In this document: piece by piece, positions 1 to 9,442 of the stretch
Position numbering within the stretch: position 1 is the stretch's first letter
Layout of the letters: each line of letters starts with the position of its first letter
Origin: Lunularia cruciata
Lineage: Eukaryota; Streptophyta; Marchantiopsida; Lunulariales; Lunulariaceae
NCBI GenBank assembly: GCA_948567375.1
Contig: OX419755.1
Coordinates: forward strand, 4,221,001 to 4,285,000
DNA length: 64,000 nucleotides
Reading direction: 5' to 3'
Position numbers and translations under genes: made by a program
The notes under the pieces: model-generated
Databases searched by the model: none
What the model saw: the letters and a program-made list of their open reading frames with translations, nothing else
What the model was told of the DNA's origin: nothing

Positions 1-548
1 GTCCAGCAGAGGCTCTCGACAATTTCAAACGAGGGTTGAAAGAGCGGATTCGCCAAGAAGTCATGGTGCAAAATCCTCGAACGGTATTTGAAGCCATTGT
101 TTGTGCGTAGAGAATAGTAGGAGCATTAGGTGGAGGTGAAGGAGTAGCTCCACCTCAACATTATTGGGCAGCAATGCCACACATGGGTGGACCAGTACCG
201 ATGGAATTGGGCAACCTTCGATTCCGGGATCGAGGAGCATGATTGCTTCAAGGGGAGCAAGGACGAGTAGAAGAGCAAAGAGATGGAGTCCCACGAGGAG
301 AAGGGACTCAAGGAGAACAACACCGTTGTTACAATTGTGGCCGTATTGGGCACATATCTACCAACTGTCGCACTCGTTTACCTAGAGGCCCTTGGCCTTT
401 GTTCAGGCAATCTTTGAACAACATGGAGAGGCACATTGAAGAGGAGGAGGTGGAAATCACTTCGGAAATGAAGATTGCCAATAAAGGTACCTTGTGGCCT
501 TACTGGCTCAATAAGGAAGCAGAGAAGCAAGGGAAGGAAGAAGAATAA
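1..548 (+). pseudogene. gag remnant with CCHC zinc knuckle (element A)
   Basis: A reading frame at 243-548 contains CYNCGRIGHISTNC, a CX2CX4HX4C zinc knuckle typical of the nucleocapsid part of Gag, which binds RNA during particle assembly. The sequence upstream of 243 is broken by stops (for example a TAG near 108), so the capsid part is decayed or lies outside the window. The protease downstream is in a different frame, which could be a programmed shift or an indel. Confidence 0.75.
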
Positions 549-1017
549 TGCGCAAAGATCCCAAAAGGCAACCTCACAATTGATTGTTGTGAATGGAATG
601 CTAGAAGGTAATCAAGTGAGAGTATTAATAGATCCGGGAGCAATAGAGAATTTCTTGTCTCGCTCTGTTGCAATAAGATTGGGAATGGATCTAGAGAGAG
701 ATGGAAGTGAAGAAGTAGAGTTACCAAATGGGCAAACTGAGAGGATTGAATCATTACCTAGACGGGTAACCCTCTCTGTAGGAGAATATTAGGAAGCAAT
801 TGAGTGGCAAGTGATACAGTTAGCTCGTTATGAAACAATTTTAGGCATGCCATGGATGGAGCAATACAACCCTATGGTGGATTGGAGGAAGAAAGTAGTG
901 AGAACACACCAATGGTCAATCATTGGGGTTAAAGAAAAATCACACTGGCAGAAACTGCCTCTATATGTCATAGGGATGGCAATTGTCTGTAAGACCAAAG
1001 ATGTTTTATGGGTCTAA
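549..1017 (+). pseudogene. Retroviral-type aspartic protease, interrupted (element A)
   Basis: The frame at 475-792 reads VRVLIDPGAIENFLSRSVA, which matches the Ty3/gypsy protease active-site loop. The usual D-S/T-G triad is D-P-G here, a substitution expected to disturb catalysis. An in-frame TAG at 790-792 falls where a tryptophan codon is usual (TGG to TAG), and the homology continues at 811-1017 with the typical ETILGMPWMEQYNP stretch. Protease function is inferred lost. Confidence 0.75.
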
Positions 1018-2354
1018 TAAGAGAAGTCCAGAGTGCACAACTCGATGGACAAATTCCTAAGAAATTGAAGGATGTGGTTGATGAGTGTCAAGATGTCTTT
1101 CCCAATGATATACCCTCAGGATTACCACCAAAGCGGCAAGTAGGTCACAAAATTGAGACACTTCCGGGAAAGACGCCTCCTTGTAAGGCCCCATATCGCC
1201 TATCACCTCATGAGTTGGAGGAGTGTAAGACTCAAATTGAGGAGATGCTACAAAAAGGGTTCATCCAACCTAGCATATCACCATATGGGACTCCTATCCT
1301 GTTTGTGAAGAAGAAGGATGGTACAATGCGCATGTGCATTGACCATCGGGGTCTCAATCAGCAAATAGTGAAGAACAAATACCCCTTACCTCGCATGGAT
1401 GACCTGTTTGATCAACTCCATGGAGCGAGATACTTCACCAAACTGGACTTGCGGAGTGGTTACAATCAAATCTGAATTGGAGAGGAGGATGTGTACAAAA
1501 CTGCCTTTTGAACCAGGTATGGCCACTTTGAGTATCTTGTGATGCCTTTTGGCCTCACCAATGCACCTGCCACTTTCATGAGTCTAATGAATGACATAAT
1601 TCGTCCATATTTGGATAAGTCTGTTATCGTCTTCTTGGATGATATCTTAGTATATAGTAGCACGATGATAGAACACAAGCAACATCTACGAGAGGTCCTC
1701 CAGATTCTAAGACAGAATCAGTTGTATGCCAAAATCTCAAAGTGTGAGTTTGGCAAGTCTGAAGTAGACTACTTGGGGCATAGAGTAAGTGTAGAGGGTA
1801 TTCAAGTATTGATAGATAAAATAGAGGTCATTCAAAAATGGAGTGCCCCAGAAGATCAGACGCAACTTAAGAGCTTCTTGGGGTTGACGGGATTCTATCA
1901 TAGATTTGTCAAAGATTTCTCCAAGGTTGCACAATATTTAATGGCACTACTTAGCAAGGGGAAGAAGTGGACATGGGGAATTGCACAAGAGTTGGCCTTT
2001 CAAGAATTGAAGGCCGCCTTGCTACATGCACCAATCTTGAAGTGGTATGACCCAAAATGTCCAATCAAGTTGGCTATAGATGCATCAAGCGTAGCAATAG
2101 GAGCAGTCCTACAACAAGAGTGGCATGACGGATGGCATCCAATTGCATATTTCTCTCGAAAGTTGTTACCGGTAGAGTGCAACTACCACACCACAGAACG
2201 AGAAGAGTTGGCCATCGTTCTAGCAACCAAGCATTTGAAGCACTACTTGGGCGAGAAGGCATTTGTAGTAGATACAGACCACAAACCTCTAGTCTACCTC
2301 AAGACACAAAAGGATCTATCTCATCGCCAAATTCGGTGGGTAGAGTGGCGATAA
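1008..2354 (+). pseudogene. Reverse transcriptase and RNase H, interrupted (element A)
   Basis: The N-terminal RT part (1008-1472) has [20 protein letters not shown] and the [14 protein letters not shown] block. In-frame TGA codons at 1473-1475 and 1509-1511 sit where arginine (CGA) is usual. The frame resumes through [12 protein letters not shown] and the catalytic [10 protein letters not shown] box. RNase H follows with [16 protein letters not shown] and [13 protein letters not shown] at 2352-2354 interrupts the link to integrase. Most stops look like C-to-T or G-to-A changes, as expected from decay of methylated cytosines. Confidence 0.88.
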
Positions 2355-2363
2355 TGCTTCAAC

Positions 2364-3713
2364 ATGACAATCACCTATGTGGAAGGTAAGAAGCAACTTG
2401 CATATGCATTTACCCGCATGCCAATAGCCAACAACTTGGTGGTAGAGGTTAAGATTAACCTGGAATTCTGGCAAGAGATTCTGGCTGCTACAAAAACTGA
2501 TCCACAAATTGTAGAAGCACAATCATCCAAAGGTGTCACCAGCACCCAAGGACTCACTTTTTGGGATGGCAGATTATGGATCCCAAATTTCCCAGAATTA
2601 CACACTACCATTCTAGCGGAATATCATGATTCGGCCATTGCAGCTCATGTCGGAGTGGACAAGACCTTGGATGCAGTCAAGTGCCATTACTATTGGCCCA
2701 AGATGAGCAATGACGTGATGGACTATGTGCATAACTGCCTACTTTGTCAACAGAACAAAGCTTCTAATCAAGCTCCTGTAGGGCTCCTTCAACCTCTCCC
2801 CACTCCTACCCAACATTGGGAACAAGTGAGTATAGATCTCGTATGTGAATTACCCAAGAACACCTCAGGGTTTGACTCCATTGTGGTCTTTGTGGACCAG
2901 CTTAGCAAAATGATTCATGTATGCCCTACCACCAAGGAGGTGACCGCTCCACAACTAGCTCAATTATACTTAGATGTAGTCTTTGCTCACCATGGCTTGT
3001 CTAGAGTACTCATCACCAATAGAGGCACCCAATTCACCAGTTTGTTTTGGCGAACACTCTTTGGTTTCTTCAAAACCAAGTTGGTCATGTCCATAGCTTA
3101 CCACCCACAAATAGATGGCCAAACAAAGCGGGCTAATCGTACGATTGAAGACATGTTACGCGGCTTCACCTTAGAAGAGCAAGAGAGGTGGGACACCCTA
3201 CTCCCGTTGGTGGAATTCGTTTACAACAATTCAGTGAATGTATCTACCCAGGTCATTCCGTTCTTCCTCATGTATGGTGAGCATCCCTTCACACCTTCTA
3301 GCTTGATGAAGATCCGTCCAGTGGCTACCAAGGTCGATGCAGTCAACACATTTGTTTCTAGAATCCAACAAGGTGTGAAGAGCACCAAGCACAGATTATA
3401 GATTGCACAAAATTGACAGAAGTAGTTTGTTGATGCACACCGTCGGCACATGGAGGTCAATGTTGGGGATCAAGTGTGGCTATCGACAACCAACCTCACA
3501 TTAGTTGGACCTCGTAAGCTCAGACCTCATTTTATTGGGCCTTTCTCGATTCTTCGTCGCATCGGCACTGTGGCCTATCACCTTGAGCTACCACCACACA
3601 TGAAGATCCATCTAGTGTTCCATGTCTCCCTACTATGCAGATATGCTCCCCGATCAGGCCAGAGTCATTCCACACCAGACATTCAACCTTGTCCGACACT
3701 CATTGATAGCTAG
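2364..3713 (+). pseudogene. Integrase, catalytic residues altered (element A)
   Basis: The zinc-binding HHCC finger is intact in the stretch from EYHDSAIAAH to NCLLCQQNK (about 2625-2760). The core begins with SIDLVCELP (first catalytic Asp). The second Asp, normally in an SDRG-type motif, is Asn (ITNRGTQF), and the catalytic Glu of the usual TERVNRT-like motif is Lys (TKRANRT). Both are G-to-A type changes. Stops near 3399-3425 break the link to the C-terminal GDQVWLSTTNL region (3450-3713). Strand transfer is inferred impossible. Confidence 0.87.
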
Positions 3714-3724
3714 AGGAATATAAA

Positions 3725-3907
3725 GTGGAGCGGATTCTCCAAAAACGCATGCGTGGTACTCGCCACCCGCGGGCGGACTATCTAGTACAATGGAAAGGTT
3801 ACCCCCTCTATGAAGCAACCTGGGAGCCCGCTGCTAATTTGGCACATGCACCGGTGTTGGTGCAAGCATTTGAGCAACAATTGCACAACGAGGACATTAC
3901 GTCTTAA
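3725..3907 (+). pseudogene. Chromodomain at the end of integrase (element A)
   Basis: The frame contains DYLVQWKGYPLYEATWEP, a clear chromodomain core with its aromatic cage residues. In chromoviruses this module steers integration to chromatin carrying histone marks. It is in a different frame from the preceding integrase tail, with a TAG just upstream, so it is no longer fused. The stop codon at 3905-3907 lies directly before the polypurine tract. Confidence 0.85.
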
Positions 3908-3920
3908 AAGGAAGGAGGTC
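3906..3920 (+). other. Polypurine tract (element A)
   Basis: AAAAGGAAGGAGGTC sits between the end of pol and the LTR start, where plus-strand DNA synthesis is primed. The oppositely oriented element has the matching CCTCTCCCTTTT at about 5205-5216. Confidence 0.7.
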
Positions 3921-4657
3921 TATAATACCAAGAGCTAGCCATATGATCTAGATGTGAAATTTGGTTTGGTAACATCTAGAATGATGTTATACATGATGGT
4001 CAAAATAGATAAGATAGAAGTATCACCAAAAGAGTACTTCTACTAATAGGGCAGAAATCAAAATAGACTTGAGAACCTTAGAACCAATAGCTAGACATAT
4101 GATTTAAAGGTGAGAATTGGTTTGGTAACATCTGGAAGGATGTTACACAAGATGTACTAAACAGATCAGAAAGAGGCATCACCAAAAGGGGACTTCTACT
4201 AATAGAGTAGGAACCGAAATATACCTGAAATCTTTGAAGGCAATTTCGGAGGCCTAAACGGATGAATTGGGCCTCAAAAATGTGCACATTCTCCCCCAAT
4301 AGAGGAAAAGCTAGCCTTCCCTCCCCCTGCTTTGTCTCATTGAGAGCTTTCCAACGGTATCTTATTCATGTGATTTTGAGATTCCTACAAGAAGATTCTC
4401 TAAAAGATTCCCTCTTGTCAAAGCTTGTTTGACCAACCAGATAGGACCTAGACCAGACATGTCACCCATCCAAGTAAGTAATCCAAGGGTGGAGCTTGCT
4501 GACATGTCACCTATCTGTGTCCCTAATCCTATGGTGGAGCTTCCTTGGAGGAGATCCTCTTTATCTATATAATAAAGAGAAGGTGCTCCCTTGGGGCATC
4601 AATTGTTTGAGTGTGCAATCTGTATTTTCTCTCTTCTCTTGTCCTCGGAGTGTTACA
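3921..4657 (+). repeat. 3' LTR of element A, with internal tandem duplication
   Basis: The LTR start (TATAATACC) is set by comparison with the two minus-strand LTRs, whose ends read TTGTAATGC and TCTAATACC on the minus strand. It is longer than those two because about 155 bp near its 5' end is duplicated: the GGTTTGGTAACATCT block occurs near 3962 and again near 4120. Each copy is followed by CATCACCAAAAG or a close variant. The 3' end near 4657 overlaps the end of the inverted neighbour LTR. Confidence 0.7.
4566..4573 (+). promoter_or_regulatory. TATA box of the element A LTR
   Basis: TATATAAT lies in the U3 part of the LTR, upstream of the GGTGCTCCCTTGGGGCATC region shared by all three LTRs. 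It is at the expected place for the retrotransposon promoter. Confidence 0.5.
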
Positions 4658-5202
4658 TCCAAGGACAAGAGAACTCCTAAGAGAAAAACAAGAGAAGACA
4701 CACAAGACTTTAGCCCTCAATTCTTTGATGTCCCAAAGGAGCATCCACACTTCGATCATATACATGGATTGGTGATATTTTAGCAAGCTCTACCTTTAGA
4801 TTAGTTGCATGGATGGATGACATGTTGACCCTTGTCCTATCTGGTTGGTCAAACAAGTTTGACCAAAGAGAATCTTTGGAGAATCTTCCTATAGGAAGTT
4901 AAGAATATTATGGATGAGGTACTATTGACAAACTCTTAATGAGACAAATATGGAAGTAGAAATAAATACCTCTTCTTTCAAAGGAATAACATTTGTTGAA
5001 TTTTTGAGACCTAATTCATCCATTTAGGCCTCCAAAATTGACTTTGAAGTTTTGAAGTGTTTTTGGTCTTTGCCTTATTCATGGAAGTACTCTTTGGTTA
5101 CACCTTTATCCAATATACTAAGACCATCATATATAATATCCTTTTATATATTACCAACCCAATTTCTACTTCTAGATAATATGGGTAGCTAATAGCATTA
5201 CA
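4651..5202 (-). repeat. 3' LTR of element B (minus strand)
   Basis: Its reverse complement follows the element A LTR closely, including the GATATTCTTTCAA-like and TTTGACCAAC regions and the terminal GTAATGC. It forms a large imperfect palindrome with the element A LTR, centred near 4655, where CTTGTCCTCGGA faces TCCAAGGACAAG. Confidence 0.7.
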
Positions 5203-5203
5203 A

Positions 5204-5690
5204 ACCTCTCCCTTTTAAAACACAACGTCCTCATTGCAATGTTGTTGCTCAAAAGATTTACAAACATTGGTGCATGGGTCAAGTTAGCTACTGGTTCCTA
5301 TGTTCTCTTATATAAAGGGTACCCTTTCCAATATACAATATATTTTACATGTGGATGGCAAGTACCATAGATATATTTCTAGAGAATATGTTTGACTTCA
5401 TATTCCTCTATGCAATCAATGAATGTTGGACAAGGTTTAACTTCTTGTATAGAAGGAAAGTGGGGTGGTTGGAATTCATATCTGCATAGTTAAAAAAAAC
5501 ATGGAACATTAGATAGATCTTCATATGTAGCAATAGCTCGAGGTGATAGGTCATTACACCAACTCAATGGAGGATGGAAAAATGCCTAATAAAATGAGGT
5601 TTGAGCTTACAAGAGCTAACTAAGTTGAGGTTAGTTATGGACAAATAGACTTGATCAATGGAAAGGAGTAAAAGACAAGGGAGGAGGAAG
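5204..5690 (-). pseudogene. Integrase C-terminus, chromodomain and polypurine tract of element B
   Basis: The minus-strand frame near 5690-5564 reads DQVYLSITNLNLVSSCKL, equivalent to DQVWLSTTNLTLVGPRKL in element A. The chromodomain follows leftward, with the KGTLYIREHRN stretch matching WKGYPLYEATWE. The region then matches the element A end through the polypurine tract at about 5205-5216. Stops and indels are frequent. Confidence 0.7.
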
Positions 5691-7796
5691 AGGACAAGTG
5701 CGCAAATGTTGAGGAAGACAAACACACAACAAATTGTCATAAATGGAGTCCTAAAAGGTAATAGTTGAAGTATTGATAGACCTTGGAGTAACAAAGAATT
5801 TCTTCTCTTGCTATGTTACAATAAGTTTGGAATGGAACTAAAGAAGGATGAAATGAAGAAGTAAAGTTAACTAATGGTCAAACTGAGAGGATTGAATCAT
5901 TATCTACAAAGATAACACTCTTTAACACTCTAAAATTGAGTAGCAAGTGATACAATTAGCTCATTACAACATGATCTTAGGCATATTGTGGATAGAACAC
6001 CAAAACTCCATGGTTGATTGGAGAAAGAAAGTAATGAGAACTAACCAATGGAAGATCATTGGGGTTAAAGAAAAATCATAAAAGCAAGAACTACTTCTCT
6101 ATGTCATAGGGACAATAGCTATCGATAAGACATGTGGATGGTACATGGGTGTAATAAGAGAAGTCTAGACTGCACAACTTGATGGATAAATTCTTGAGAA
6201 TTTAAAAGATATGGTATTGAGTTTCAAGATGTTCTTTTGAATGATTTACCCTCAAGACTATTGCCAAAAAGGAGAGTAGATCATAAAATCAAGATACTTC
6301 ATGAGTAGAAACCTCCTTGTAAAGCACCATATTGACTATCACCTCATGAGTTGGAGGAATGTAAGGCTCAAATCAAGGATATGCTCAAGAAAAGGTTTTT
6401 TAAACCCAACATATTATCATATGGGGCTCACATCTTGTTTATGAAGAAGAAGGATGGTACAATGACATTGACTATTAGGGCCTAAATCAACAAATGATCA
6501 AGAACCAATACCCATTACCTTGCATGGATGACCTATTCAATCAACTCAATGGGGCAAAACACTTACAAAATTGGATCTACCAAGTGATTACAACTAAATT
6601 AGGATCATAAAGGAAGACATACACAAAACTTTTGAACAAGGTATGGTCACTTTGAGTACTTAGTGATGTCGTTTGGCCTCACCAACACACCAACAACTTC
6701 TATGAGTTTGATAAATGATATATTTTTCCATACTTAGATAAATCTATTACTATTTTCCTTTATGACATCTTAGTCTAAAGTAGGATGATGATAGAGCACA
6801 AGCACCATCTATGAGAAGTCATCCAAATTCTATGTTAGAATTAGTTGTATACCAAAATCTCAAAGTGAAATTTTGGCAAGTCTAAAGTAGACTACTTGGG
6901 ACATAGGGTAAATGAGAAGGTATCCATGTAAAAATAGATAAAATAGAGGTCAATCAAAACTAGAGTGCCCTAGATGATCAAACTCAACTCAAGATTTTCT
7001 TGGGATTGATTAGGTTCTATCGTTAATTTGTCAAGGGTTTCTCCAAGGTTGCACAACCTCTTATGGCACTACTTGGCAAGGAGAAGAAGTGGAGAATTGC
7101 ATAGAAATTGGAAAGATGCATTACTATATGCACCAATCTTGAAAAGGGTATGACCCAAAATGTCCAATCAAGTTGGCTATAGATTCATTAGGCATTGCAA
7201 TAGGAACAATACTACAACATGAATGGAATGATGGATGACATTCAATTGTATATTTCTCTTGAAAGTTGTTACCAGCAGAGCACAACTATCACACCACCAA
7301 ACAAGAAGAGTTAACTATTGTTCTTGCAACCAAACATTGGAAGCACTATCTTGGTGAGAAGATATTTGTAGTGGAGATAGACCACAAACCTCTAGTCTAC
7401 CTTGAGAAAAAAATCTATCTTGTTGATAGAGTGGAGACAATAATTCAACATGACAATCACATATGTGGAGGGCAAAAAGCAACTTGTAGATACATTCACC
7501 CAAATGCCTATGGTAAACAATCTAGTAGTAGAGGTCAAGAAGAACCCAAAATTCTGGCCAAAGATTCTTATTGTTGCAAAGATTGACACATAGATTGTAG
7601 GAGCTCAATCATCCAAAGGGATAACCAATATCCAAAGACTCACCTTTCATGATGGCAAGTTGTGGATCATGGATGCTCTAGACATAAGAACCACAATCCT
7701 AGCAAAATATCATGATTTCATCATTGTAAATCACGTTGAAATAGACAAGACCTTAGATGTAGTCACATGCCATTATTATAGGCCTAAGATGAGAAT
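5691..7796 (+). pseudogene. Decayed protease-RT-RNase H-integrase finger segment, inverted within element B
   Basis: This block aligns on the + strand with element A from about 555 to 2710. It starts in the protease (LIDLGVTKNFF-like), passes RT (MPFGLTNAP region near 6665), RNase H (the frame at 7266-7586 with NYHTTKQEELTIVLATKHWK and [10 protein letters not shown]) and ends in the integrase zinc finger near 7790. It has many more indels and stops than element A. Both of its ends meet minus-strand element sequence. Confidence 0.75.
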
Positions 7797-8350
7797 TGAT
7801 TTGCATGGAATCCATAGATTGGAGATTCTTTAGTAGCTCTTCTTGCATTACCGTCAAATTAATTCTCTTTCGTTTGCCAACATTGATCATTTCCAAGCAT
7901 CATACCATGTGAGTGCTTTATCGGTCAAGTACTCACATGCAAACATGACTACGGAATGATCAATGATCTCAATTATGAATAATCAAAAGTATCAATTCAT
8001 TTTTGAAATTTAGTTTTCCACTATTCCCATGGAATGATATCTGTTGTAAGGCTTGTTGTTGCACATCTTCTTCATCTGGAATAACAATGTGGCTTCATTG
8101 TTGACCGGATTGGTACCATTGGCATGAGTTGACTCTATAGGTATTGGGTTTTGGGATTGTTTCTCTTCTTATATTATCTTATCATTCTTGATGATACGTA
8201 CTTGACTTTGCAATGCTTCCATTGCCATCTTGATATCTCAAAACTCGTTCAACATTCCTTGCATCAAATCATACAATTACGGCTCTATGATTTGTACACA
8301 CAAAAATGCTCAATCTCTACTTTCTACTTCAATAGAGGGTTAATATGATC
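7797..8350 (-). pseudogene. Gag capsid remnant of element B
   Basis: On the minus strand near 8000-7880 the translation includes FACEYLTDKALTWYDAW, preceded by a YF-L-F-I pattern. This resembles the conserved capsid block of Ty3/gypsy Gag (L-G-A-L-W-Y). Stops interrupt it. Its placement between the 5' LTR with its primer-binding site and the pol block fits the expected gag position. The stretch to 8883 is probably the decayed leader and gag N-terminus; nothing more can be read there. Confidence 0.5.
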
Positions 8351-8883
8351 ACTTGGGAAGGGGCACAGTCTATTGAGGTTACTATTGGGACCTTAGAGGC
8401 CATCACTCATTGATAATAATCTTAACCAAAATTGTGGACTATAAAATCCATAAACATCACTTTAGATCTAACCATATAATGGATTTCTATTTGAGAGTTG
8501 AAAGGGAGAAGATTTGGTTTATTCAGATCCATTATATCATAATAGAATGTAGATTGTCAAATCCCACTCTCTATCATATATCACCACAGGTAAAATCACC
8601 CGGTTTTGGCAAATTCATCACTATGTCCATGATTTTTACTCAAAATGGTAAACAAGATACTCTCACTTGCTCACACTGGATGTATATAATCTTGATATGG
8701 AGCGGATTCAAGAATGGAAAATGGGGTGTAGGGAATTGTCCTCCAGGAGCTTCCATCCCATCTTCTCTCTAAAACACCCCCAATATATTGATTGCACCAC
8801 ATTTTCTCCCCTCAAAATTACTCAATCTCAATAGCCCATATTCTTCCAAGAGAAGGGATCCACTCTCTTGGATTAAAACATTC

Positions 8884-8895
8884 ACTCTAGTACCA
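8884..8895 (-). other. Primer-binding site of element B (initiator tRNA-Met type)
   Basis: The minus strand reads TGGTACTAGAGT, close to TGGTATCAGAGC, the common complement of the initiator tRNA-Met 3' end. It is 6 bp inside the inferred LTR end (…ACA), the spacing expected for a retrotransposon 5' leader. This identifies the right-hand LTR as the 5' LTR. Confidence 0.55.
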
Positions 8896-8901
8896 TTGGA
8901 A

Positions 8902-9442
8902 TGTTCCAAAGATAAGAGAACCCAAGAGAAACACAAAGTTTCAACAATCAATACTCTAATGCTCCAAAGGAGCACCTTGTCTTTATTATATACTAAAGAG
9001 GATCCCCTCAAAGGGAACTCCACCCTTGGATCATATACATGGATTGGTGGTATATCAACTAGTTCCACCCTTAGATTAGTTGTATGGATGGGTGACATGT
9101 TGATCAAACAAGTTTGATCAAAGGGAATCTTTGAGGAATTTTCCTATAAGAAGCTCAAAATAGCAGTGGTGAGGTACCATTAGAAAGCTCTTGATGAGGA
9201 AAAGGTAATATTAATTACCAAGGAGGAAAAAATTTAAAATTTTGAGCTCTAATTCATCCGTTTAGGCTTCCAAAATTGATTCTAAAATTTTGAGGGTATT
9301 TTAGACCTTTGCTCTATTAGTGGAAGTACTCTCTTATTGATTTCTCTATCTTGTCTACTTAAACTATCATATATAACATCTTTCATATATTACCAAACCA
9401 ATTTTCTACCTCTAGATAATATGTCTAGCTAATGGTATTAGA
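8902..9442 (-). repeat. 5' LTR of element B (minus strand)
   Basis: It matches the 4651-5202 LTR in the same orientation: CAAAGATAAGAGAACCCAAGAG near 8906, the CATATACATGGATTGGTG block near 9030, and the GGTATTAGA end near 9434-9442. On the minus strand it carries TAGTATATAATAAAG, equivalent to the TATA region of the element A LTR. Confidence 0.68.

Larger units (their letters stand above)
1..4657 (+). mobile_element. Ty3/gypsy chromovirus LTR retrotransposon (element A), 5' part outside the window, defective
   Basis: Read 5' to 3' the element shows a nucleocapsid zinc knuckle, aspartic protease, reverse transcriptase, RNase H, integrase with its HHCC finger, a C-terminal chromodomain, a polypurine tract and one LTR. 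Protease-RT-RNase H-integrase order plus a chromodomain defines the chromovirus branch of Ty3/gypsy. The 5' LTR and most of gag lie before base 1. The coding region is split by several stops and two catalytic integrase residues are changed, so it cannot be autonomous. Its LTR meets the LTR of a second, oppositely oriented element at about 4655. Confidence 0.93.
4651..9442 (-). mobile_element. Second chromovirus copy (element B), minus strand, with internal pol inversion
   Basis: Read right to left: 5' LTR (9442-8902), primer-binding site (8895-8884), gag (about 8150-7797), then a pol segment facing the wrong way (5691-7796 on the + strand), then on the - strand the integrase tail and chromodomain (5690-5216), polypurine tract and 3' LTR (5202-4651). 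The simplest reading is one element whose protease-to-integrase-finger segment was inverted in place and whose integrase core was lost. Three separate insertions would also be possible. All parts carry many stops and indels, more than element A. Confidence 0.7.

Noticed and set aside
5691-7796. A third, independent chromovirus insertion
   Set aside because: The flanking minus-strand parts supply exactly the missing ends of one element, so an internal inversion needs fewer events. It is kept as an alternative.
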